The notes beneath the pieces are model-generated. The model did not search any database. It saw only the letters and a program-made list of their open reading frames with translations, and was not told where the DNA came from. This document shows, piece by piece, positions 25,701 to 35,539 of a stretch of DNA of 64,000 nucleotides. Each line of letters opens with the position of its first letter. Position 1 is the stretch's first letter. The position numbers and the translations under genes are program-made. Where the stretch lies: the NCBI GenBank assembly GCA_959347315.1, contig OY365806.1, positions 20,908,235 through 20,972,234 on the forward strand, read 5' to 3'. This DNA is from Bimastos eiseni (taxonomy: Eukaryota; Annelida; Clitellata; Crassiclitellata; Lumbricidae).

Positions 25701-28700
25701 AAGCTTTTTCCAGAAAACGAAAGACTGTTGAACATAAAGAGATCCATAAAATGACACAAAATCTCAAAACCAATTGTTGAAGTCTGTCATATACAGTAAA
25801 CAGTTCCATGAAATAATTCTTAGTCTTTTCTGCCATATTTTCAAAATACATCAAATAAGCCAGAGATTGTAGGAACCCACAGTCAAATCAAGAGGATGAT
25901 ACAATAGGAATGTGTTGCTAATCAGTTCAAGGAGAGCTTCCAATTGAAGTCATGCTGTTGTAACTGTGTATGACCCAAAAAAGAACAGTCCAGGTTTGAA
26001 TTAAGACCAATAATGAAAAAATAATTTCCACCCAGGATGACTAACCTGTGCTGACCATTTTTCAGCTGACTGCCAGAATTCTGTGCCTGAGGTGGATTGC
26101 TGGCACTCACTGCTGTTGAAATCTTTGACATCTTGAAACACACCAACAGTCCATTCACGTCCCTGCATACACACTCAACTTCATATAAAGCCATCAAAAG
26201 GCAGCCAATTAAAGCAGATTTACTACCTTCAGAAAGCTGGCATAACTCTAAAGTATTACTCTTAATATATGGCAGCTAAGCATCCCAGTAACTGAAGCAT
26301 TGCTATTAACGATGAACCGAAGCTCGGTTCGGAACTCGCCTGAGTTTCGTAATACTCTGCATTACTCGGACAAACAATGGGTCTGAGTATTAATCTTTCA
26401 GATTTTCTGTCTTTAACATGAAAATCAATTTATTTATTTTAAAAAAATGACAATCGATCTAACTAAATACACAACTACTGTAATTTTTATTTACAAAACG
26501 ACAAATGACCTAATTAAAAACCCAAATACTGCTACCATTAGTGCTTACTAATCACAACTTCCTAGTGTAAACTAAGGCAAAATAAAAAAAACTCATAACA
26601 GTTGTGCAAACTGCTGAACTAAAATTCAACAGAATAAGACTTTTTTAAATATTTGAAACTTGGACTCAGATTCGGACTCCGTAAAATCAAACTTGCAATA
26701 CTCGGACTCGGCAAGAAATTCGAACTTGGTTAATTCCTCATTGCTATAAAGCCAAACTCACACACATTACACATACACATCTGAATAATGAACATACATG
26801 TACTGCAACACAGAAACAGCATTCTGGCAAGAAAATAATCGGGCAAGAAAATAATCGGGCAAGAAAATAATCTGGCAAGAAAATAATCTGGCAAGAAAAT
26901 AAGAGTGCATCACCAAATTCAAAATAGAGTTTCAAGAACTGAATGTTAAAGGAAATGTTGGCTTGTAATCGAATATGATGTCAGTACTTCTTGAGAATCT
27001 CAGGGCTACACAGCATGTGTCCTATCAGAACTAGCAGTCTGTGTAAAATGCATTCTCAGCAGGAGTTTCCTTGGCCACGTGCACTACACACAGCGCATGG
27101 TCATGAAGGTGCACGAAAAGTGAACCATCAACTGCCCTTACACAACTCAATACTCATATTGAACACACATCATTCCAAGATGTACTGTGCTTGTCACTAT
27201 ACAACGGTTTGTCAGTTTTAAACACAGAAATTATCATTATTATTATCATTATTATTAAGATCAATATTCTTACCCAGCAGATATGTATCCTGCAGGTGCT
27301 CTTTTGCTTTTACTGAGTACTATGATTTCACTAATTGCATCTGTTGTTGCACTGACTGGAATCATTTTTATACAAATCTGCTTCTTGTTTGTGGCCTTCT
27401 CACCTACACAGATATCAGGCTTTGTTTGAAATTAGATCAGGCAACCACATAATCATAACAGGAAGACATTAAGTACTTACACACAATTGAAAGATATGAA
27501 CTAAATATACACAGTAATGCTTTATGCTATGCTTTACCTGTAACCATATCATTGTACAGTTTTAGGACAGTATCTCAAAAGTATGAGGAATGGAGATGTC
27601 TAGCAGACAGAAATGAGCATTTTGCAGAATTTTGAAGATTTAACTTTGCATTTTGAACGTCTCAAAATTTCTTCATATTCACAAACTGGGTGGCATGCAA
27701 CTTTTTCAAAGGTCAGTAATATCAGCAGTACAGTTGATATTCAAATACTCATATTCTGAATGTGCAGTGCACAAAGGAATGACAATGACATTTTTGTGAA
27801 AAGAATTCAAACTTGTCTCAAATCTTTGGTGTATTAAGAAAGATCTCAAACCTGGCATCTCCAAATAAGGTTATGTCATAAAGTGGCTTTCAGAAATATC
27901 TTTATCCTTAGGTTAGACAAAAAGATAACAGAATCCCCGAAGTTCGCAAAAAATTGGCATTGAGTCGGACTCGAGTCTACATGACTGCATCTGAGCATCG
28001 CTCACTTAGTGCTCCGAGCACTGCGTAGGTACTAGCATGACAATTTGGTCTAGATATGGATTATCTGAGCAATCGATTCTCATGGATATTCTCGAAAATT
28101 GACACTTTATCTGACTCCAAAATGCTGAAAATTGTATGCCACAACCAAAGTGGCTGTATCAAACAATCTCCGAGGCAGCAAATAAAGTGACTTACTGGTG
28201 TCTATTGTTTTTTCAATGAGTCTAAATCCAGGTGGTGGGATTTCCTTTTCATTCTGAATCACAAGGTCACCCAGAACTTCCTTAACACCAGACATACTCT
28301 GAAAATAAACCAGCAGTCAGTTGTAAGCAGATGAAGCAGGTCCGTAACATTCTAAAGTCCCAATGATCTTTCGATAGTATGTGCTAATGCTGTTACCAGT
28401 ACCACTGTTTAACCATTCATTGCTACAAAGAATGCTCCGTTTAAGCATTCTTTGCAGTAACATTAGCACTACTTCAGTATCACTATAATCCAAAACAAAT
28501 AATAAATTGTCCCAAATTTTGCAAAAGAGCAAAACAGGCTTCACAAAATTCAACAACAGTAAACAAAACTCTAAAATGTCAGAATATATAAAGTAAATTC
28601 TGCACTTAAACAAAATAATTCAATTAAATGACACCTGTAAGTGATTGGTAGAGTAAAGACTCAATTTTCCACATTAAATGGAAATCATGGCTTTGTTGGT

Positions 28701-30984
28701 GAGGAGGAGTTCTCAAACCAAGAGCACATACTCTTATGCCACCTGGGGATGAGATAACTGAGGTGGTTTCACTTGGTCTTCACTTGGTCTATTAATCACA
28801 GACAATTGTGGACAGTAATTGACAGATCTGTACCGATCTCACTTTTGACTGATTATGCCGATACCGATTATTGCCGATTATTCCTTTGCCGATACTTGAT
28901 TATTTGGCCGATTATTTCATTGTGTTTCCCAAGATGTCTGGTTCCAAAAGATAGACCTACTGCTACTGCCTATTGTTGTGATACAAGCAAACACTTGCTC
29001 CATAGGAAACGTATGCATGTAGTTGGGGACTAATCCTAGGCAGGCAATACAGATTATACACACCGCCCGCCGTTGAACTGTGCCCAGGGTAATTAAAGGT
29101 CAAGGAATGGCTGGCCAATTCACAGCCACCCATCTAGTCTCAAGCGACTGAAATGTTTCGGGGAGATCTGATTGGCAGCTAGCATGTATTCATTAGGCAT
29201 GCCTCCACGATGTGTATTCAACGGTTTCTCTGTTGAATTGGCCATCTGTTCCTTGGCTTGAATTGGTCAGCCAGGCACTATGACTCACTCTGCCCAACAC
29301 CTATGTTGACACGTTCTCATGGTCTATTCTAGCACACTGGGTGGTCTCACCAATGGTCTGAAGAAGCCATTGGCTCAACGACACGATATGGGAACGGAAC
29401 GAAATGCCGTCCTTGACGGACCCAGTGATGTTGCTGTTGTCATTTTGCTTTTATAGACTGAAAATAATATTATAAAATATCGGCACCGATTATCTTGCCG
29501 ATATCCGATATCTCTATAATCGGTACAGCTCTAGTAATTGAGAATAGTATGTTTCCGTGACACCAAAACTTTGAAGCTGGGTCCAGAAATATAAATTATC
29601 TTTGTGGCTTGAGGCAGATTCGAACCTCCAACCTTTTGATTATAAGGCACAGAACACACCTCTAAAAACCCATTTGCTCAATTGCTATTGATGTAAGTAA
29701 ATAATAAACATCAATGGTACTTAAGTTAATAAAGAAGGCTTGATTTCATAGAAAATGAAAAGATAAAACAGTTAAGATTGAAGAAGAGGCCACAGCTATC
29801 AGTCAACAAAAGATTCTCTAACATACCTCAAAAACTTAAACGTCATGCAAATTCCTACGATGTCATATTAGCAGCAAATGTTGATTAGCTATAAACTATT
29901 CCAAACTATGCCCTCCTGGATTGGCAAATTAGAGACCTCAGTCATTAATGGTAAGCAACCAAGAGCAGTCCAAGGTCTACAAGATAAAAGCCATGGAAAA
30001 AATTAAAGAATTTTATATCACAAACACAGGAGGAAAAGCTTACATCGTAGGTCTGTGACACTCGACTGTAGCAGAGGTATCGAGTGACTTTTGATTTAAA
30101 GACTCCATCTTTCCACAGGTCACAGTCATCTTTCCTATCGCTTGATTTCAACAACTGCAAAAATAATAGCATCTGCAACAATTGGAAATTTGAATTCCCT
30201 AAATATATCACTTTCAAATGTCTAAAACATGAACCTTTCATTATATTTATGCTAAATAATTTCATTGTATGTTTTACAATGTCATACAACATGACATGTA
30301 AAACACTTTTTACAAGTCCCTGAAATGTGCTGAGAGTTGCTGCAATGTTTTAATTACTCAAAAGATCAATTCATTATAAAAAAATAACAACAGTTGAAAT
30401 GAAGAGTGTCTAAACGCAAATACACCCAAATACCAGGGACAGATTCCATTGGGCAAGATTAATGGACATCCCACATGTTAACTTGATGAACTAACACTGT
30501 CTTAGCAGTTTCATCAGTACAGTTCAGCAATATCAACGATAGACTCCCACTAACTTCACAAACATGCCCTGCTATTGACAGCAGTTAATTCTACATTTAA
30601 AACATTCCTGAAAGGTTTACAGTATTGATTCAATCTAGCCATCTTTGCAAAGGACACTGGCTTTGGTGACAACAGTCACTGTCATGCAAAAGTAAGGCAC
30701 GCATTAATATTTCACCCAGCTAAGTCTCCATGAAACTACAATCATAATTTGTAGTAAATTGGACTCAATGAGTTACAGTGCAAAGCATTCAATTACTCAA
30801 CCAACACAGCTTTAGATCTATCAGGAAAATCAGTCATGGCATGGTCTACTGGTAAGATACACATTTCCTAGAGTAGATACTCAAGACATGAATGTAAGTA
30901 TACCAGCTCAAAATTTGGAGGACACTTGTTCGGATCAACAACAATACAGACGGCTGTTATTGGATCACTGGTAGAAGCTGCCAT
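19781..30984 (-). CDS. MVB12: ESCRT-I subunit MVB12 (FAM125 family), 10 exons
   Basis: Fourth subunit of ESCRT-I, which sorts ubiquitinated cargo at endosomes and stabilises the TSG101-VPS28-VPS37 core. Exons 5'-3': 30984-30904, 30154-30044, 28298-28196, 27403-27274, 26162-26046, 25354-25214, 22728-22652, 22291-22230, 21568-21521, 19885-19781. All phases close to give 324 aa, near human MVB12B (319). The MABP domain spans about residues 6-150: DPITAV, CDLWKDGVFKSKVTRYLCYSR, PPPGFRLIEKTIDT, KKQICIKMIP, KRAPAGY. A Ser/Pro/Gln-rich linker follows. The C-terminal UMA box starts at SGVPFRLNPKF and continues through PYKSLIDIENEGYAQF. An acceptor just 5' of the ATG (near 31020) implies an upstream non-coding exon. 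Whether it is the A- or B-type paralog cannot be said; a single pre-duplication copy is likely. Confidence 0.94.
21010..21420 (-). mobile_element. LINE 3'-region fragment (CR1/L2-like), inverted
   Basis: The left end reads GTGTATAGCGCCTCTTCAAGG, the reverse of the AGGCGCTATA 3' end seen in other copies here. The body (GAGAATGCATGACTATGCC, GAAGCCAGTGGAGGAC) resembles the common noncoding strand of CR1/L2 LINE tails. It lies in the last intron of MVB12. Confidence 0.55.
21868..21945 (+). repeat. dispersed ~75-bp repeat, copy B
   Basis: AGTCTCACTCTGGATAAAGG, GGGCAACGCCGATCACC and CATCGTTAAACAGC align with copies at 15545 and 33000. Confidence 0.6.
22390..22600 (+). repeat. dispersed repeat copy with ATT-rich tail (SINE-like)
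   Basis: It matches 8325-8420 over about 100 bases and ends in a TATTATTATCATTATTAT tail, typical of 3' ends of small retroelements. A similar tail with GTCACTATACAACGGTTTGTCAG is found at 27130-27255. Confidence 0.5.
23165..23410 (+). mobile_element. LINE 3'-end fragment (CR1/L2-like)
   Basis: Decayed coding end (CCATTGCCTTGGAATGATATCCC resembles the WN-x-LP motif) followed by GGAGAGGCACTATAGAAATATG, the same tail type as the other copies. Confidence 0.55.
23741..23791. repeat. three exact 17-bp tandem units
   Basis: GTTGCTAGCATAAAAAT is repeated three times without a mismatch, suggesting recent slippage. Confidence 0.95.
25214..25354 (-). CDS. MVB12: MVB12 exon 6 (linker)
   Basis: 47 codons in frame between phase-2 junctions, rich in Pro, Tyr, Ser and Arg (VNWWGLPPMYQSRDPTSMY). 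It encodes the variable linker between MABP and UMA. Confidence 0.8.
26307..26739. mobile_element. 433-bp hAT-type MITE
   Basis: It is flanked by a perfect 8-bp duplication ATTGCTAT (26299-26306 and 26740-26747). The termini are only loosely inverted (TAACGATGAACCGAAG against GAGGAATTAACCAAG). Subterminal CGGACTCGG-type words occur at both ends. It lies in an MVB12 intron. Confidence 0.75.
26826..26901. repeat. five 16-bp tandem units
   Basis: Unit GGCAAGAAAATAATCK, varying only at the last base (G or T) and in the final copy. Confidence 0.95.
28823..29533. mobile_element. 711-bp hAT-type element
   Basis: Ends CAGATCTGTACCGAT / ATCGGTACAGCTCTA, with a perfect 8-bp duplication GTAATTGA (28815-28822 and 29534-29541). 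Subterminal regions are dense in CCGATTAT/ATCGGC words in both orientations. No transposase is seen. It lies in MVB12 intron 2. Confidence 0.93.
30044..30154 (-). CDS. MVB12: MVB12 exon 2, signature of the MABP domain
   Basis: 37 codons with DLWKDGVFKSKVTRYLCYSR, nearly identical to the human MVB12B DLWKDGLFKSKVTRYLCFTR. This is the diagnostic match for the gene. Confidence 0.97.
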
Positions 30985-31019
30985 TTCATATGAAGAGCCA
31001 AATCGTTAAGCTAAAAACT

Positions 31020-32490
31020 GAAAATATAAAAGCAAGTTTAAGCTTAAGGCAGCATGGCCATCATAGTAATTTGTCTCCAACCAGTCTATAGAGTCAATAG
31101 CTCTTGTCAAATAAAACACAGGAAACCTTTATAATTAAGTTAGTCAGAGATACCAGAGAGTTCAAACCAGTCAATAGTACTGTGCAAACCCTTACATACG
31201 CAGTCGTACAAAATCACCATGATCACACTTAACAGTTCATGATATCATAACTGAAATGCTAGTATTGTATGAATACATTATAAGCCTTAATTCACATTAA
31301 CAAGTCCACACTGTATAAATAACAGTTAATTTGCATTTGTCATTAACATCTTTCTCCAATCACACCCTTCCTGGCGCATTAAATCATATATGCAATACCA
31401 TAACCAGTACCCTGACTTCATGTATTCAACTAGTGACTATGACCTGGGTGTAACCCTTGATAGCACCCTGTCATTGTAACAATTTGTGACAAATGGGCAG
31501 CATAATGGAAGATCCTGAATAAGCCAGGTAACCACAGACACCTAACCATAAACCACATTCCGTCAAAAATCAGCACCAGGACCCCAAACAAATGGCGTAG
31601 AAGGTTACTGGAAGAGATCAAAAGCTGTACTTAATTAAAAGGATGAATGGGAGTCTCATTCATCCTTTTAATATCTCTCAATATCTAAGGATATGGTCAA
31701 AACTACATCAACAAGTTCAGACATTCACCTCTAGACATATATAGTCTATGTATATTTTATGGTAACCAATCACAGCTTACGAGAACTCTCAAACCATGCC
31801 ATAAATCTAGGCACCAATATAGAACATGTTATCCGGATACACTCACACGATCTCAAAATGACTTCTCATTTGGCTTTCAATACCCCAATAGTAAATTTTC
31901 AGCTGATTCCTCTGCTTAGCCCAAAGCTATTCCATTTTCTGCTAAAAAAATATTCTCAGCACACAGTTGGAAATAGGTGTAGACAACACACAAAAAACTA
32001 ACCTCAATATCTACTTTCCACATGTTTACTCGCAACACCACAGAATCACTAATAAGTACCTCACATCAACACTGACACACAACAGTGTTAGCCATTCTTG
32101 CATTCCACAGCTTATACAGAAATATTAATGAAGCTTGCCTCAGATGCTCTTCCCGCAATCAACACCACCTTAGGAATAGACCTCATAACTTTAATTTCTC
32201 ATATAAGGAAAAAATGAAACTCAATATCTCGTATGATATTTCAAAGGCCTAACAAATTCATTGTACAACTACAAAGTTTTGCCTGTCGTTAACTCAATAA
32301 ATGAGTATATGACGATTGTATAAATCCAAATTCAAAATGAATTATTGTTACATGAAGATATCTATCTCACTTGTGATGCTGCACAGGAAATGGGAGGTGA
32401 TGGCTGATTTTTCAAGACCTTAGAAAATACCAGAATGTTGGTGGCATACACTTAGTATCGGGGTTTTTATTCTATGGGATATATTCTGTG
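31020..32490. other. upstream of MVB12: LINE remnants and unassigned DNA
   Basis: Around 31425-31475 a plus-strand frame reads YDLGVTLDSTLSL, typical of the C-terminal part of CR1/L2 reverse transcriptases, with stops shortly after. Nothing else is recognised apart from the hairpin at 31634-31672. Confidence 0.45.
31634..31672. repeat. 16-bp perfect stem hairpin
   Basis: 31634-31649 (ATTAAAAGGATGAATG) and 31657-31672 (its complement) surround a 7-base loop, GGAGTCT. Confidence 0.9.
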
Positions 32491-32593
32491 CTGTGATCGC
32501 TTTTCCATAAATAGACACAGACTACACACGCCTGGATGAAAGCATATGATATGATGTATTAAGTCGTCTCTTATTCCTTCCTATATATTTGGT

Positions 32594-32609
32594 GGCCCTG
32601 AAAAGGGCT
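32594..32609 (-). promoter_or_regulatory. orphan histone-mRNA 3' stem-loop-like element
   Basis: The minus strand reads AGCCCTTTTCAGGGCC followed by ACCA: a 5-bp stem with the canonical TTTC loop, ACC-type 3' flank, A-rich 5' flank, and a purine-rich GGAAGGAATAAGAGA downstream. The outermost pair is A-C instead of G-C. No histone reading frame precedes it within about 1 kb. It may be a remnant or coincidence. Confidence 0.4.
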
Positions 32610-32728
32610 GTTTTAAAAGCTCTGGAGAGTGAGTGTTCAAAAGCATATATAAAAAAGTTGAATTGAGCAAATCTTAGCAATAAAATTCGTTTTATCCTTA
32701 TGAAATGTAGCTGTGAGGATAATTTAGG

Positions 32729-32775
32729 GTTAGGTTAGGCGGTGTGAGGGTCGGTTTAGGTCAGGGTTACGGCTG
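32729..32775 (+). repeat. TTAGGG-like degenerate repeat, short copy
   Basis: Contains GGGTTAGGTTAGGCGG, GAGGGTCGGTTTAGGTCAGG and GGTTACGG, sharing word structure with 36431-36530. Confidence 0.5.
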
Positions 32776-32827
32776 TCATTATTTACACGCTAAAAACACC
32801 TCCAGCTTATATTTAACTATAATTTAT

Positions 32828-32965
32828 TTCATAAATCCAGCTTCAACATAATCGTAACTCTGTTTATCAACCCAGCTTTTACTTGAGCAAAATTCTTTTC
32901 ATCAATGCAACTTTTATTTAAGCAACATTCTTTTCATCAATACAGCTTTTACTCAAGTAAAATTA
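32828..32965 (+). repeat. degenerate 36-bp minisatellite, block 1 (4 units)
   Basis: Units follow CATCAATCCAGCTTTTACTTAAGCAAAATTCTTTT-like spacing of about 35 bp (starts near 32830, 32864, 32900 and 32935). Confidence 0.75.
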
Positions 32966-32999
32966 CTGCCGAGTGATTATAGAACAGTAGTTTCATTTT

Positions 33000-33068
33000 T
33001 TGACACTATGTGATAACAAAGATCATTGGTGTCGCCCTTCTCTTTTATCCAGGCTTGGGACTGCGGTA
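33000..33068 (-). repeat. dispersed ~75-bp repeat, copy C, between minisatellite blocks
   Basis: Its complement reads CAGTCCCAAGCCTGGATAAA, GAAGGGCGACACC and AATGATCTTTGTTATCACA, matching the copies at 15545 and 21868. It sits between the two blocks of the 36-bp repeat. Confidence 0.7.
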
Positions 33069-33194
33069 AATTTGTATTTTAGTGTAATTAGCTCTTGTGA
33101 AATTTTACAATAAACAAATAGCACATTTTATTACTATTAACATTACTGCAAGCAACGTACTCAAGAAAAATGCAGAAATGTCTCAAAACAGCAT

Positions 33195-33445
33195 GATTCA
33201 TTTCATCAATCCAGCTTATACGTAAGCATATGCTAATTATCATCGATCCAGCCTCCATTTAGGTCTATTTCTGTTCATCAATCCAGTTTCTGCTTATATG
33301 GCCTTCTATTCATTGAATCCACTTACATCAAAACGGCATTCTCTCATCAATCCAGCTTCTATTTCAGCATATGATTTTTTTCATTAATCCAGTTTCTACT
33401 TACAACATCTTCTTTTCATCGATCTCGGCTCTATTTAAGCTACAG
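33195..33445 (+). repeat. degenerate 36-bp minisatellite, block 2 (about 7 units)
   Basis: The same CATCAATCCAGCTTCTA-type unit as block 1, with most units 34-37 bp long. Confidence 0.75.
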
Positions 33446-33911
33446 TTGGACATCTATTCACGTCAAATCCACCAACATGAAATGCATGCTACGCTAAAAT
33501 ACATGATACAATCATCGAAATAATTAAATGTATATGCTAAAATACACATGAACAAAATGGTCAATAATAAAATACGTTAAAATAGGCCTACACGAGACTG
33601 GGGCATTGTCACAAGTGTGAACAGTGGCAAAGTTTTATAGACTGAGAAATTCGCCACGAACTATCCTCATTATGACTTTTAAAACATCCAATCACCAAGA
33701 ACCATTGCCCAAAGGACACCGAATATTACAGTAAAAATACCAAATTATGTTTGCCACATTGTTAACCCTGGTAATTGTATCGTACACTACAAATGTTAAA
33801 GCGCTACTCAAAAGCTCAGCGCAGGGCACACCAGGTTATCCACAGTGATAGTATGATTAAATAAACAATATTTCATTATAAAGTAAGTGTAAGTAGTCAT
33901 GTTTCGCCATA

Positions 33912-35060
33912 TAAAGGGTCATTAATAAGGAACCTCTTCAGATTTTTGACTAATATTTTGGCCAAAAGTAGAGATTAGTAAATGAAATTTTACAGGCGCT
34001 AAGCTAATTCATATTTAAATACAACGGCCAAAATTTACTAAAATGTTTCAAACAGAACAAAAGTTATGTCACTTTTAAAAATACAGGAAAAAGTAACAAA
34101 AACGATTTTACTAAGTCACTTCAATTCTCTCATCGTTTTTGGCTTTGGTCGCAGATTGTGGTATTTCTCAACATAGCTCCCCACATGTGATAATCCAAGG
34201 GTTCAAGTCCACTGAGCTTGGGCCATTGGTCCTCTCAATGAACCAGGGCAATTGACCTTGAGCCAATCTTGCGTTAGGCAAACAGTATGCGCTGATGCCT
34301 CGTCTTGCTGAAAGATGAATCCAGCCTGGCAGCAGTTGCTTGCAATCAGATATTAATTGTGGACGCAGCTACCAACGTAATATACAGCATCCACTTTGGC
34401 CTTCTCATCAACAAAATGAAGTTGACTTTTGCCACCAAAACAAACACCAGCTAATGCCATAACATGTGTAGTGAGCTTCTCGCGGTCGACCAGGTTTGAC
34501 ATCAGATTTCTCGTCGCTGGAACAAAGACGATTGTTTTGGTTGCCGCTTCGTGGGTTGAGATAGAAGTTTTTCTCATATGAGAGGAACACACTCTTCGTC
34601 TTGCGAACATAGCCGGCATAGCAGTGCTGAGGAGCGTTCAAATTTCAGTGATGACAATCTGCCCAGGAACACGACGAAAAGTGATGTTTATTTACCAATT
34701 TGATCGACTGCTAGCTAAATGACATCAAAGCAATGTCCATATACGCGTGTTCCCCGTTTCTCTTCTCAATAATAATGATAATTTTGAAGTTTGCTTGACA
34801 GTAATAACTTGAGAAGTGACTTCATAAACCGTTTTTGTCGCTTTTCCTGTGTTGAATATCTCTTGACCATCAAAAACTCGCGGTTGGACTCATTAAAAGT
34901 GACATAACTATTGTCCTGCTTGAAGTATTTCATTCAAATTTGGTCCTTATATGCAGGTATCAACTAGTTTTGGGCCTGTAAAATTTCATTTACTAATCTC
35001 TACTTTTGGCCAATATATAAGCAAAAACCTGATGGGGTTACTTTCAATGGCCCACCCTGT
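33912..35060 (-). mobile_element. degenerate mariner/Tc1-type DNA transposon
   Basis: About 85-bp inverted ends: left 33912-34000, right 34970-35060, sharing TTGGCCAAAAGTAGAGATTA and AAATGAAATTTTACAGGC. A broken transposase lies between them on the minus strand. No clean TA duplication is visible, probably through decay. Length ~1.15 kb suits the family. Confidence 0.8.
34135..34640 (-). pseudogene. mariner-type transposase remnant
   Basis: Across shifting minus-strand frames one reads PGRPREAHYTCYG / LAGVCFGGKSQLHFVDE, then DCKQLLPGWI, LAQGQLPWFIERTNGPSS and DLNPW, matching the order of mariner DDE transposase motifs (GVS..GKT.LHF, QQLLPD.F, SPDLNPLD). Frameshifts and substitutions disable it. 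The second catalytic Asp region (QQDGAPAH) is eroded. Confidence 0.75.
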
Positions 35061-35468
35061 GTGAACATCCTAAATTAAGCAGGCCTGCAGCTAAGTATGA
35101 ACATTGAATCACATACATCTTAGTTTTCAGCAACATTTCAGATTTCACTCATATTCGAATACAATACGTTCGAAACTGCTAAAATGTAAAATGCGGAACA
35201 ACGGAAAACGAAACTACGAATACAAAATTATTATCGCATATTACAGATCGATGATCCGTTCCCAACGATTAGATCTCTGACATAATTTTATAACTTCGTC
35301 TATACCATAGATATACTCAACGTCACTAATCATATTATAGCGCTTTTTTTATATGTAGGAACAACAAAGATCAGCACTTGCATCCATTCTTAGCTTGCAT
35401 CTGCTAGACGCCGACAGCGAAGCATTGACTGCGGACCAGCAAAAACACTCATCCCGCAGTATGCTCAT

Positions 35469-35479
35469 CCGCCATTTTA
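35469..35479 (+). promoter_or_regulatory. YY1-like CCGCCATTTT site upstream of POM121
   Basis: CCGCCATTTTA lies about 60 bp 5' of the POM121 start codon. YY1 motifs of this form cluster near animal transcription starts. No TATA box is seen. Confidence 0.4.
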
Positions 35480-35539
35480 TAAAGTCCACAGAAATCTAAA
35501 GTGACCGCGTCCCTAATAAGTTAGGTCGTGTTATGCGAT

